Source: a bacterium
GTDB taxonomy: Bacteria > Sumerlaeota > Sumerlaeia > MVZB01
Length of the DNA stretch: 64,000 nucleotides
NCBI GenBank assembly: GCA_021372575.1
Contig: JAJFUE010000086.1
Coordinates: forward strand, 1 to 64,000
Reading direction: 5' to 3'
Below, piece after piece: positions 18,251-27,962 of the stretch (positions are counted from its first letter, which is position 1; each line of letters starts with the position of its first letter). The notes under the pieces were generated by a model. The model searched no databases and was not told the origin of the DNA. It saw only the letters and a program-made list of their open reading frames with translations. Made by a program: the position numbers and the translations under genes.

Positions 18251-18283
18251 CTTTCATCATTCATCTTTCATCATTCATCATTT
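18251..18283. repeat. TCATTCATCA tandem repeat overlapping a stop codon (family C)
   Basis: Degenerate TCATCATTCATC units run into the 3' end of the synthetase gene; read on the minus strand, one unit supplies its TGA stop (18278-18280). Confidence 0.7.
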
Positions 18284-21013
18284 GTTTTCGAGCTTGAGAT
18301 CGGCGCGCACGAGGCCTTCCTCGGCCGACGGCGTGAGCGTGAAGCCCAGCTTGCGGCAGATCGCCTGCATGCGCATGTTCTCGGCGAGCATCGGCGCGCC
18401 GACGCTGTCGAGGCCTTCCTCGGCGGCCACGTGCACGAGCGCCTCCATCAGGCGGCGGCCAAGCCCCTTGTGTTGCCACTCGTCGGCGATGAGCAGCGAG
18501 AACCGGCCGTCACGCCCGCTGTGGATCTTGCGCAGCCGTGCCACGCCGATGATCTTGCGCTTGCCGTCGGCCTTGATCTCGGCCACCAGCGGCAGCTCGG
18601 TCGCGTAATCGACGAAGCAGAAGCGCGTGAGTTGTTCGTGTCCGGTGAGCCTCGAGATCTCGAGCGGCTGCAGGAATCGCTGATAAACCGTCTGCACCGA
18701 CAGACCGGCGTTGAACTCGCTGAAGATCGGCTCGTCCTCGGGGCGGATCGGGCGGACGAGAACCTGCTGGCCGGCGACCTCGATCTGGTTGACATACTGG
18801 ATCGGGTAGGGCCGGATGGCGACGGTCGGCAGGCTTTCGGCCTTGACCTCGGGGCCGTGCAGGACGATGCGCGCGTCGAGCGCGACGAGGCGGTCGGGCG
18901 AGGCCAGCAGCGGGTTGATGTCGATTTCCTTGATCCACTGCTGCTCGACGGCCAGGAAGCTGAAGTTGATCATGATCTGCTTGAGCGCGTGCAGATCGAC
19001 CGGCTTGCGGCCGCGCACCCCGCCCAGCGCCTTGTAGATCTTGGTCTGTTCCATCATGCGCTGGGCCAGCGTGCTGTTGAGCGGCGGCAGGCCGAGGGCG
19101 CGGTCCTTGAACACCTCGACGAGCTGGCCGCCCGTGCCGAACAGCATCACCGGGCCGAACTGGTTGTCGATCGAGCTGCCGAGGATGATCTCGTAGCCTT
19201 CCATGCGGATCATTTCCTGGACGGTCACGCCCTGGAAGTGCTCGGCGCCGACCTTCGCCGTGACGCTGTCCTTGATCGCGTTCCACGCCTTGCGCACGGT
19301 GGCCTCGCTGTGCAGGTTGAGCTGCACGCCGCCGACGTCGGTCTTGTGCGTGATCGTCTCGCTGAACAGCTTGAGGACGACCGGGAAGCCCATCGCCTTG
19401 GCGTGCTCGACGGCCTCGTCCTCGCTCTGGGCGATGCGGGTATCGACGACCGGGATGCCGTAGGCGCTCAGGACGGCCTTGGACTCGAACTCGGTCAGGA
19501 TCGTGCGGCCGCCGGTGCGCACATCCTCGATGATCTTGCGCGCCTTTTCGCGGTTGGGTTCGTTGACTTCGGAGGCCGCGTCCGGCGTTGCGTAGATGCC
19601 CTTGAGGTTGTAGCTGTAACGCCACATGTAATTGAAGATGCGCGCGGCGATGTCCGGGTAGCGGAAGTTCGGGATGCCGGCGCGTTTGAGGATCTCCTCG
19701 CCCGCGGCGATGTTGCCGCCGCCCATCCAGCTCGCCAGGACCGGCTTGCCCTCGATCTGCGCGTAGGCCTTCAGGCGCTCGGCGGTCCCGGTGGGATCGC
19801 TCATGTCCTGCGGCGTGAGGATGACGAGCATGCCGTCGGTGTTGGCGTCGGACGCCGCGATCTCGAGCGATTTCGCGTAGCGTTCGGCGTCGCCGTCGCC
19901 GAGGATATCGACGGGGTTGTTGCGGCTCCACTGGGCCGGCAGGAAGGCGTTGAACTTGTCGAAGGCTTCCTTGGAGATCTCGGTCAGCTCGCCGCCGCCC
20001 TGGATGAGGGCGTCGGTCGCGAGCACGCCCGGGCCGCCGGCGTTGGTCAGGATCGTCATGCGCGGCCCGCGCGGGCGCGGCTGCTTGGAGAGCACATCGG
20101 CCACCGAAAACAGATCGACGATTGAATCGACGCGGACGACACCGCAACGGTTGAACGCGGCATCGAGGACCTCGTCGCTGCCGGTCAGGCTGCCCGTGTG
20201 GCTCGCGGCGGCCTTGGCGGCGGCGGCCGTGCGGCCGGCCTTGATGACGAGGATCGGTTTGGTAAAGCTGACTTCGCGCGCCGCCGACAGGAACGTGCGC
20301 GCGTCACCGATCGATTCCATGTAGATCACGATCGACTGCGTGCGCGGGTCGTTGCCCAGGTAGTCGATCAGGTCGCCCCAGCCGACATCGACCATCGAGC
20401 CGATCGACACGAATGCGCTAAAGCCGACTTTGGCGCTGAGCGACCAGTCGAGGACCGCCGTGCACAGCGCGCCCGACTGGCTGATGAAGGCGACGTTGCC
20501 CGGCCGGGCGATGCCCGCGGCGAACGTGGCATTCAGGCCATTGAGCGGATTCATGACGCCCAGGCAGTTCGGGCCGATGATGCGCATCCCGCTGCGCCGG
20601 GCGTGCTCCATGATCTGGCGCTCTAGCTCGATGCCCGGCGCGCCCATTTCCTTGAATCCGGCCGAAATGATGATCGCGCTCTTGACGCCGGCCTCGGCGC
20701 AGTCCTTGATCAGGCCCGGGATGATCGGAGCCGGCGTCACGAGCACGGCCAGGTCCACCGGCTCCGGGATATCCTTGACGGTCGGGTATGCACGGATGCC
20801 CAGAACGTTGGCGCGCTTCGGGTTAACCGGATACACCGTGCCGCCGAACGGGTTCGTGATCAAGTTCCACAGAACCGTGCGGCCGACGCTGCCGACCTTC
20901 TCGCTGGCGCCAATGACGGCGACCGTCTTGGGCTCGAAGATGGCCCGAAGCGGATTGTTTTCGTAGCGCCCGACGTCATGGATGGGATCGCTGCTCAAAG
21001 CTGCTGTCTGCAT
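18278..21013 (-). CDS. ADP-forming acyl-CoA synthetase fused to a GNAT acetyltransferase
   Basis: This 911-residue protein joins three parts. A CoA-binding/ligase alpha region spans about 25-480 ([20 protein letters not shown], and [12 protein letters not shown] with the phosphohistidine). An ATP-grasp beta region spans about 500-740 ([33 protein letters not shown]). A GNAT domain spans about 755-905 ([29 protein letters not shown] with the acetyl-CoA loop). Similar fusions include the Pat/PatZ protein lysine acetyltransferases, where the synthetase part is thought to be a non-catalytic sensor. Here both key histidine motifs look intact. ATG 21013 is preferred over TTG 21049, with GGGGGA upstream. 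Likely role: acyl-CoA/acetate metabolism with acetylation control. Confidence 0.9.
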   Translation of the reverse strand: MQTAALSSDPIHDVGRYENNPLRAIFEPKTVAVIGASEKVGSVGRTVLWNLITNPFGGTVYPVNPKRANVLGIRAYPTVKDIPEPVDLAVLVTPAPIIPGLIKDCAEAGVKSAIIISAGFKEMGAPGIELERQIMEHARRSGMRIIGPNCLGVMNPLNGLNATFAAGIARPGNVAFISQSGALCTAVLDWSLSAKVGFSAFVSIGSMVDVGWGDLIDYLGNDPRTQSIVIYMESIGDARTFLSAAREVSFTKPILVIKAGRTAAAAKAAASHTGSLTGSDEVLDAAFNRCGVVRVDSIVDLFSVADVLSKQPRPRGPRMTILTNAGGPGVLATDALIQGGGELTEISKEAFDKFNAFLPAQWSRNNPVDILGDGDAERYAKSLEIAASDANTDGMLVILTPQDMSDPTGTAERLKAYAQIEGKPVLASWMGGGNIAAGEEILKRAGIPNFRYPDIAARIFNYMWRYSYNLKGIYATPDAASEVNEPNREKARKIIEDVRTGGRTILTEFESKAVLSAYGIPVVDTRIAQSEDEAVEHAKAMGFPVVLKLFSETITHKTDVGGVQLNLHSEATVRKAWNAIKDSVTAKVGAEHFQGVTVQEMIRMEGYEIILGSSIDNQFGPVMLFGTGGQLVEVFKDRALGLPPLNSTLAQRMMEQTKIYKALGGVRGRKPVDLHALKQIMINFSFLAVEQQWIKEIDINPLLASPDRLVALDARIVLHGPEVKAESLPTVAIRPYPIQYVNQIEVAGQQVLVRPIRPEDEPIFSEFNAGLSVQTVYQRFLQPLEISRLTGHEQLTRFCFVDYATELPLVAEIKADGKRKIIGVARLRKIHSGRDGRFSLLIADEWQHKGLGRRLMEALVHVAAEEGLDSVGAPMLAENMRMQAICRKLGFTLTPSAEEGLVRADLKLENK

Positions 21014-21291
21014 GGTCTTTTCCCCCGTACCTTCCCCGGTAAGTCGCAAAAAGGCAAACTTCTTGGAATTTTATGAAAACTTGCATGCGCAGCCCGGACG
21101 CCCCAGTGCCCAGCGGCTGCCTAAATCAAGCCCCCAATAGATTAGGGCTTCATTGAAAATGTTTCAATTATAAATATTTGCGAAAAATCGAGACTTTTTT
21201 CATGCAACCCGCAAAAACCCACCCACTCGTTTTCGTCACCGAAAACGATTCTGCGCCCGGATTAAGGCCCGAGTTCCCTGCTTGCCGCCCC
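21014..21291. other. Spacer upstream of the acyl-CoA synthetase gene
   Basis: This 278-base non-coding stretch becomes AT-rich around 21155-21215. It holds a minus-strand TATAAT at 21172-21167, a possible -10 box for the synthetase with a leader of about 150 bases, but I find no good -35. An AAGCCC...GGGCTT hairpin lies at about 21128-21150. Confidence 0.35.
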
Positions 21292-21642
21292 CTACTTGCT
21301 GGGCCTGACTTTTTCCCCATCGAGCAACAACGGTGCCAGGAACTTCCCGTATTTCGCCGGGTCGCGTGCGATGAGTTCCTCAATGCGCTTTGCCGCTGTC
21401 AGTTTGATTCCCGGCTCCAGCTTGCGCAGGGCCGCGATCGCCTCGGCTGCCGCGCGCCACGTCGCCGGCTCCTCGCTCGCGAACGTCTGCTCGATCAGCG
21501 CCAGCATCCCCACCCGGAACACCTGCGGCCGCGCGATCATCGCCGAGAACGCCCCCGGCGCCGGGATCGCCAGCCCCGCCAGCGTGATTTCGCCTTTGTC
21601 GGCATGCGATTTCCCTTCATACGTCATGGTTAGTTTGGTCAT
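21292..21642 (-). CDS. Hypothetical protein (116 aa)
   Basis: I do not recognise this protein. The first third looks like beta strands (MTKLTMTYEGKS, GEITLAGL), followed by alanine- and leucine-rich helices and a charged C-terminus ending in RPSK. No signal peptide, membrane segment or cysteine is visible. The composition is that of a real globular protein, while the overlapping frames are serine- or arginine-rich shadows. ATG 21642 has GGGGGCG upstream. It lies between the divergent aroKB and the synthetase gene, transcribed away from aroKB. Confidence 0.55.
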   Translation of the reverse strand: MTKLTMTYEGKSHADKGEITLAGLAIPAPGAFSAMIARPQVFRVGMLALIEQTFASEEPATWRAAAEAIAALRKLEPGIKLTAAKRIEELIARDPAKYGKFLAPLLLDGEKVRPSK

Positions 21643-21823
21643 GACACGCCCCCGCACGATGCTTTTGAACGGCCCGATTATTTTTCAGATCGGGTAGCAA
21701 TTCACCCCGAAACGCACGATCGCGGCACGGTTCCGGGTTTTGTTCCCATTGATTAATCGCCCGCCGTTGCTGAAAATGGCTTGTTTGGCGGTTGCCGCCG
21801 CGATCTGACGAAAGGCCCCTGCC

Positions 21824-23431
21824 ATGACCGACCTCAAAGGCGTGCGCAACATCATCCTGACCGGATTCATGGGAACCGGCAAAAGCACGGTCGGGCGCCG
21901 CCTCGCGCAGCTTCTTGGCTGGCGCTGCGTCGATACGGACGCGATGATCGAGCAGCAGGCGGGCAAGACCATCTCCAAGATTTTCGAGGAGGATGGCGAA
22001 CCGGCGTTTCGCGAGATCGAATCGCGGATCGCGCGCAATCTCGAATCGCTCGAGCACTACGTGATCGCCACCGGCGGCGGCCTCGTCCTGCGCGCCGAAA
22101 ACCTCGCGGCCCTCGAGCGCGCCGGAAAGGTCGTGCTGCTCGAGGCCTCCGCCGAGACCATCCACGAACGCACCAAGCGCCATGCGCACCGCCCGCTGTT
22201 GCGCGGCGCCGACCCGCTCGGCAACATTCGCAGGTTATTGGAGCAGCGCCGCGAGGCTTACGGCCGCATCCGGCTGCGTGTCCCGACCGACAAGCTCACG
22301 CATGAGCAGGTTGTCCAGAATATCATCGATGTGGTCGCCGCCAGCGCCGACGAAAACGTCGTGCGCGTCAATCTCGGCGACCGCTCGTATTCGATCCGCA
22401 TCGGCCAGGGCTGGATCGACCAGCTCGGAGCGGAGCTCGCCAAAATCTTCAAGCCCCGCCCATGCGCCCTCGTCACCAACCCCGAAATCGGAAAGCTGTG
22501 GGGCGCGCGCGTCATCGAGAGCCTCAGCGCCGCCGGCTACCGCATCACCCCGTGCGAGATCCCCGAGGGCGAAGAGAACAAGTCGCTCGCGACCGTGTCG
22601 ATGATTTACGACCGCATGCTTGCCGAGCGCCACTCGCGCCAGAGCGGCGTGATCGCACTGGGCGGCGGCATCGTCGGCGACATCAGCGGGTTCGCCGCGG
22701 CCACGTTCCTGCGCGGCGTGCCGTTTATCCAGTTGCCGACGACCTTGCTCGCGATGGTCGATTCGAGCGTCGGCGGCAAGACCGGCGTCAATCACCCCGC
22801 CGGCAAAAACCTCATCGGCGCGTTCTGGCAGCCGACGTTCGTCGGCATCGAACTCGACTTCCTCAAGACCCTGCCCGACGCCGAGTTGCGCGCCGGCATG
22901 GCCGAGGTCATCAAGTACGGCGTCATCGCCGACGCGCGCATGTTCGACGACATCGAGGCCAACATCGAGGCGGCGCTGGCGCGCGACCCCGAGGTGCTGG
23001 CGCGCCTCATCCGGCGCTCGTGCGAGATCAAGGCCGACGTCGTCGCGCGCGACGAACGCGAGGGCGGCCTGCGCGCGATCCTCAACTTCGGCCACACGTT
23101 CGGCCACGCCGCCGAAAAGCTGACCGGCTATCACGAGCTGCGCCACGGCGAGGCGGTCGCGATGGGCATGGTCGCGGCGTGCAAGCTCGCCGCGCGCCGC
23201 AAGATGATCTCCGAGGGCGACGCCGCGCGCGTCGAAAAACTCATCGAGCGCGCCGGACTTCCGACCCATATGCCCACCTTCCCTATCGATGAATACTGGC
23301 GCGCGATGGGCGCCGACAAGAAAGTCCGCGACGGCAAAATCCGCTTCGTCCTCCCCGTCTCCATCGGCGCCGTCGGCATCTACAACGACATCACGATCGA
23401 AGAAGTCACCGAGTGCATCAATCAACAGTGA
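21824..23431 (+). CDS. aroKB: Bifunctional shikimate kinase / 3-dehydroquinate synthase
   Basis: One 535-residue chain carries two shikimate-pathway enzymes. Residues about 8-170 are shikimate kinase: P-loop GFMGTGKST, DTDAMIE, the FR-x2-E substrate motif, GGG and the RPLL lid. Residues about 185-530 are 3-dehydroquinate synthase: EGEENKSL, ALGGGIVGDISGFAAATFLRG, PTTLLAMVDSSVGGKTGVN and the zinc ligands in FGHTFGHA and HGEAVAMGM. The enzymes catalyse non-adjacent steps, so this fusion mirrors the common aroK-aroB gene order rather than a channel between successive steps. AAAGG precedes ATG 21824 by 9 bases. Both active sites look intact. Confidence 0.96.
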   Translation: MTDLKGVRNIILTGFMGTGKSTVGRRLAQLLGWRCVDTDAMIEQQAGKTISKIFEEDGEPAFREIESRIARNLESLEHYVIATGGGLVLRAENLAALERAGKVVLLEASAETIHERTKRHAHRPLLRGADPLGNIRRLLEQRREAYGRIRLRVPTDKLTHEQVVQNIIDVVAASADENVVRVNLGDRSYSIRIGQGWIDQLGAELAKIFKPRPCALVTNPEIGKLWGARVIESLSAAGYRITPCEIPEGEENKSLATVSMIYDRMLAERHSRQSGVIALGGGIVGDISGFAAATFLRGVPFIQLPTTLLAMVDSSVGGKTGVNHPAGKNLIGAFWQPTFVGIELDFLKTLPDAELRAGMAEVIKYGVIADARMFDDIEANIEAALARDPEVLARLIRRSCEIKADVVARDEREGGLRAILNFGHTFGHAAEKLTGYHELRHGEAVAMGMVAACKLAARRKMISEGDAARVEKLIERAGLPTHMPTFPIDEYWRAMGADKKVRDGKIRFVLPVSIGAVGIYNDITIEEVTECINQQ

Positions 23432-23478
23432 TCGCCAAATCTGAATAAGACCGCCAATTTCAATAGGAAGACGAAAAA

Positions 23479-24234
23479 ATGGCGAATTATGATCCGGAGC
23501 ATCATTTCGAGGATGAACTTCAATGTTTTCGCCACGAAATTGATATTGGAACACAAGCCTTATATGTAATGTTGATAATTTTATCGAAGGCGTCAAAAGA
23601 TAAGCTATTTATAAATCATATTACCAGAACGCCGTATTTTTGGAATACCATTTTGAATTCTTTACTAACCACACAATTTATCGCACTTGGTCGCATTTTT
23701 GATGATAATTCACCTCACAATTTGCATCAACTATTGAAATTTACTAAACGGAACCCAGATATTTTCACACGTTCTGCTTTATTTGCTCGCCGGAAAGGAA
23801 CTGGAAACCCTGGGATTGATTGGAAAGAGTATGCAAATAAAGCATACGAACCAATTCCGAAGGATTTCAGGCGTCTTCGTGCACATGTTAAACGTTATCG
23901 AGCAGAGTACGAGGTTTTATACAAAGATATAAGAAACAAAATATTTGCTCACCGAGAAATTCTTCCAACTCATGCTGACCTTTTTAAACATTTGGAGATT
24001 AGGAGATTAAAGTTATTATTCGTCTTTCTCGCAAAACTTCATGACGCGTTATGCGGACTGTATCACAATGGACATGAGCCGAGATTGAAGCAACAATCCT
24101 ATTCTTTAGAGAAACTTCTTCGCAAAAAGGGTCAACGAGGAAATCCAACAACGATTCAAGAACTCGTCGTGCAGGATTCAATAATTTTCTTTCAAGATTT
24201 ATTGTCGATCTCGAGAGGATCGGTCACGAAATGA
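23479..24234 (+). CDS. AbiU2/HEPN-like protein, AT-rich
   Basis: The 251-residue protein is mostly helical and contains an R-x5-H motif, RNKIFAH, near residue 154. This is the HEPN-type RNase signature and resembles the AbiU2 abortive-infection family (RNKVFAH-like). A second helix with FIALGRIFDD near residue 68 is also typical of that family. The assignment is by motif, not by alignment. Its base composition is strongly AT-rich compared with aroKB and ettA on either side, and its codon use differs, which points to horizontal acquisition. No antitoxin or transposase is adjacent. A GGAAG lies 9 bases before the ATG. Confidence 0.65.
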   Translation: MANYDPEHHFEDELQCFRHEIDIGTQALYVMLIILSKASKDKLFINHITRTPYFWNTILNSLLTTQFIALGRIFDDNSPHNLHQLLKFTKRNPDIFTRSALFARRKGTGNPGIDWKEYANKAYEPIPKDFRRLRAHVKRYRAEYEVLYKDIRNKIFAHREILPTHADLFKHLEIRRLKLLFVFLAKLHDALCGLYHNGHEPRLKQQSYSLEKLLRKKGQRGNPTTIQELVVQDSIIFFQDLLSISRGSVTK

Positions 24235-24326
24235 TTTTCTCTCAATTTATATACCTCGTTTGCATTGGCAAGCACATCACGCCATAATACGTAATCTCGG
24301 ATTTTGCGGCGGAGGTAAATCGCCCG

Positions 24327-25997
<1,671 letters not shown>

Positions 25998-26025
25998 TTC
26001 TATTCATCCCGCGGGGGTTGATAGA

Positions 26026-26553
26026 ATGAAATACTCGTTTGTCATCGCCGGAATCATTTTGATCGCCGCAATTGTCTATTGGGGTGAGTCACGGACCGCA
26101 ATCGAAGAGCCGCCCGATCAATTCATGGCCAAAATGGCCGCCGAGGCGGTTTCCATCGCGCAAGAGGAATTCTTTACCGAACTGGATCATTCCGTCGGTT
26201 CCGTTCGTGAAGTCGAAGATATTCTCGGAAAACTTCACAAACGCTATGCCGTCCAGTCGAAAAAGAGCGGCATGGAAACTTACGCGATTGTGTTCGGCGC
26301 ATATATCGGCGAGACGCTCAAGCGGCATGCCGGGCGCGGCCACTGGGAAAGGAATCACCCCGCCGGAGGCAAAAACAGCTGGCCGTTGTTCTTGGAAGAC
26401 GGCGATCGCGCGTGCTTCCCATGTCTCTGGTGCATCAGGCGCATTGAAAACGGCGACGAAGATAACGTTTGGGTGAAGACGCAGCTGGAACTGAATAAAA
26501 AACAGAAAACCCTCAACCATGTCGTGCGCCCTGGCCCTGAATGGGCGGCATAG
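26026..26553 (+). CDS. Hypothetical protein with N-terminal membrane anchor
   Basis: The 175-residue protein starts with a single hydrophobic segment (about 4-20, FVIAGIILIAAIVYW) that could be an anchor or uncleaved signal. Then comes a soluble domain with AIVFGAYIGETLKRH, WPLFLEDG and CFPCLWCIRRIENG. The pattern 'fGAYiGE ... WPL ... fPf-W-RI-nG' looks like a small conserved domain of unknown function that I cannot name. A CPCxxC-like cluster (three cysteines near 130-137) may bind metal or form disulfides. It sits between ettA and the VapBC module, 28 bases after ettA. Confidence 0.6.
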   Translation: MKYSFVIAGIILIAAIVYWGESRTAIEEPPDQFMAKMAAEAVSIAQEEFFTELDHSVGSVREVEDILGKLHKRYAVQSKKSGMETYAIVFGAYIGETLKRHAGRGHWERNHPAGGKNSWPLFLEDGDRACFPCLWCIRRIENGDEDNVWVKTQLELNKKQKTLNHVVRPGPEWAA

Positions 26554-26557
26554 TTTC

Positions 26558-26593
26558 TTGTGCCACACACTCCATTGTGTGACAATATGTGTG
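26558..26593 (+). promoter_or_regulatory. Promoter/operator of the VapBC module
   Basis: Outer arms CCACACA and TGTGTGG enclose a further CACAC...GTGTG pairing. A promoter fits inside: TTGTGC at 26558-26563, 17 bases, then GACAAT at 26581-26586. A palindrome over a promoter is expected where a VapB-VapC complex represses its own operon. Confidence 0.55.
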
Positions 26594-26606
26594 GAGGTGA
26601 GCGACC

Positions 26607-26807
26607 ATGCCGACGAATCTTCAACTCGATGACAAGCTCATCAGTCGCGCGGTCAAGCTCGGCGGACACCGCACGAAACGCGCAGCCGTCATGCAGGCCC
26701 TTTCCGATTACGTCAATTCGCTGGAGCAGGAAAAGATCTTCGAAATGTTTGGGAAGGTCGAGTATCGCTCCGATTACAATTATAAAAAACAGCGTGCCAG
26801 AAAATGA
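26607..26807 (+). CDS. vapB: VapB-type antitoxin
   Basis: The 66-residue protein starts with a ribbon-helix-helix-like DNA-binding part (NLQLDDKLISRAVKLGGHRTKRAAVMQAL), as in the VapB antitoxins of the DUF2191 type. A disordered, basic C-terminal tail would wrap the toxin. GTGGAGGTGAG precedes the ATG. The gene overlaps vapC by 4 bases, so the two are co-translated. The palindrome just upstream is the likely operator. Confidence 0.85.
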   Translation: MPTNLQLDDKLISRAVKLGGHRTKRAAVMQALSDYVNSLEQEKIFEMFGKVEYRSDYNYKKQRARK

Positions 26808-27208
26808 AGGTGCTCGTCGATACCAGCGTCTGGTCTCAGGCGCTTCGCCGCCACGCCCATGCCGACCCAGGGGTGATCGAGGAATTGCGCACGCTGATCA
26901 GCGCGCGTCTGGCCCGGATCATCGGCCCGATCCGCCAGGAAATCCTGTCCGGCGTTCGCGAACTGGAACAGTTCGAAAAACTCAGGCGCCATCTCGCCGC
27001 GTTCCCCGATCTGCCGATCGAGACCGAAGATTACGTCGAGGCCGCCGAACTGTTCAACACCTGCCGTTCGAAAGGCATTCAAGGCTCGAACACCGATTTT
27101 CTGATCTGCGCCATCGCGTTGCGCCGCGAAATGTCCATATTCACGGCTGATCGCGATTTCGAACGATTCGCCAAACATATTCCGATCGTGCTGCACGAAA
27201 TGAGGTGA
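26804..27208 (+). CDS. vapC: VapC toxin, PIN-domain ribonuclease
   Basis: The 134-residue PIN domain has the expected acidic residues: D6 in VLVDTSVW, E about 45 (RQEIL), D about 99 (SNTDFLICA) and D about 117 (FTADRDF). These coordinate Mg/Mn for RNA cleavage; known VapC toxins cut tRNA or rRNA. VapB would neutralise it. The stop lies within GAGGTGA, which also serves as the ribosome site of the ABC ATPase gene, so the toxin operon reads into the transporter. Confidence 0.92.
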   Translation: MKVLVDTSVWSQALRRHAHADPGVIEELRTLISARLARIIGPIRQEILSGVRELEQFEKLRRHLAAFPDLPIETEDYVEAAELFNTCRSKGIQGSNTDFLICAIALRREMSIFTADRDFERFAKHIPIVLHEMR

Positions 27209-27210
27209 AT

Positions 27211-27924
27211 ATGGGCGCTCAAGACGGAACGCTGGTTGAAATCGACGGACTGCGCAAGGAATTTTCAAGCGCGGGCGGATCAACCATCGTGCTCGACGAC
27301 TTGAATCTCTCCGTCGCGCGCGGCGAGTCGGTTGCGATCATGGGGCCCTCGGGCTCGGGCAAAAGCACGCTGCTTCACATCATCGGCGCGCTCGAGCAGC
27401 CGACCGCCGGCCGCGTCTCGGTCGATGGTGTCGATCCGTTCGCGCTCAAGCCGAACGAAGTCGCCGCGTTCCGCAACCGCACGATCGGATTCGTGTTTCA
27501 GGACCACGCACTCCTGCCGCAATGCACCGCGATCGAAAACGTTTTGGTCCCGACCCTGGCCCGAAAAATGGCCGACGAGGGCGCCGGCCCCACATCGGCC
27601 CTTACCCCCGTCGAATGCGCCATGGAGTTGCTCGAGCGCGTTGGCCTCGGCAATCGTTGCAACAGCTGGCCCGCCGAGCTCTCCGGCGGCGAGCGCCAGC
27701 GCGTCGCCATCGCCCGCGCGATGATCAACCGCCCGCGCCTGCTCCTGTGCGACGAGCCGACCGGCAACCTCGACGCCGCCACCGGCCACATGATCGGTAA
27801 GCTCTTCATCGACCTCCAGCGCGCCGAAAACGTAAGCCTCATCGTCGTCACGCACAACGAATCGTTCGCACCATTGTTCAATCGCACGCTTCACTTAAAA
27901 GCCGGCCGCCTCGCCAATTCATAG
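27211..27924 (+). CDS. LolD/MacB-type ABC transporter ATP-binding protein
   Basis: The 237-residue ATPase has Walker A GPSGSGKST, Q-loop FVFQDHALLPQ, signature LSGGERQRVAIARA, Walker B LLLCDEPTGNLD and a switch histidine in VVTHNE. It belongs to the LolD/MacB/FtsE group that works with FtsX-type permeases rather than importing solutes. ATG 27211 follows AGGTGA at 4 bases; a GTG at 27205 is possible but overlaps vapC. The TAG stop is inside a family B repeat, and the permease gene starts 15 bases later. Confidence 0.92.
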   Translation: MGAQDGTLVEIDGLRKEFSSAGGSTIVLDDLNLSVARGESVAIMGPSGSGKSTLLHIIGALEQPTAGRVSVDGVDPFALKPNEVAAFRNRTIGFVFQDHALLPQCTAIENVLVPTLARKMADEGAGPTSALTPVECAMELLERVGLGNRCNSWPAELSGGERQRVAIARAMINRPRLLLCDEPTGNLDAATGHMIGKLFIDLQRAENVSLIVVTHNESFAPLFNRTLHLKAGRLANS

Positions 27925-27962
27925 GACCTATAAGACCTATGAGACCTATAAGACCTATTCTC
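27921..27962. repeat. CATAGGACCTATAAGACC repeat spanning a stop and the next start (family B)
   Basis: Four degenerate units of about 10 bp (CCTATAAGA, CCTATGAGA) provide the TAG stop of the ATPase gene and the only ATG available for the permease gene (27939). The repeat therefore encodes the first residues of the permease. Confidence 0.7.

Noticed and set aside
18071-20125. Plus-strand open frame of 684 codons
   Set aside because: Antisense shadow of the acyl-CoA synthetase/GNAT gene, with repeat DNA at its start.
22235-23596. Minus-strand open frame of 453 codons
   Set aside because: Antisense shadow of aroKB, whose two enzymes have all catalytic motifs.
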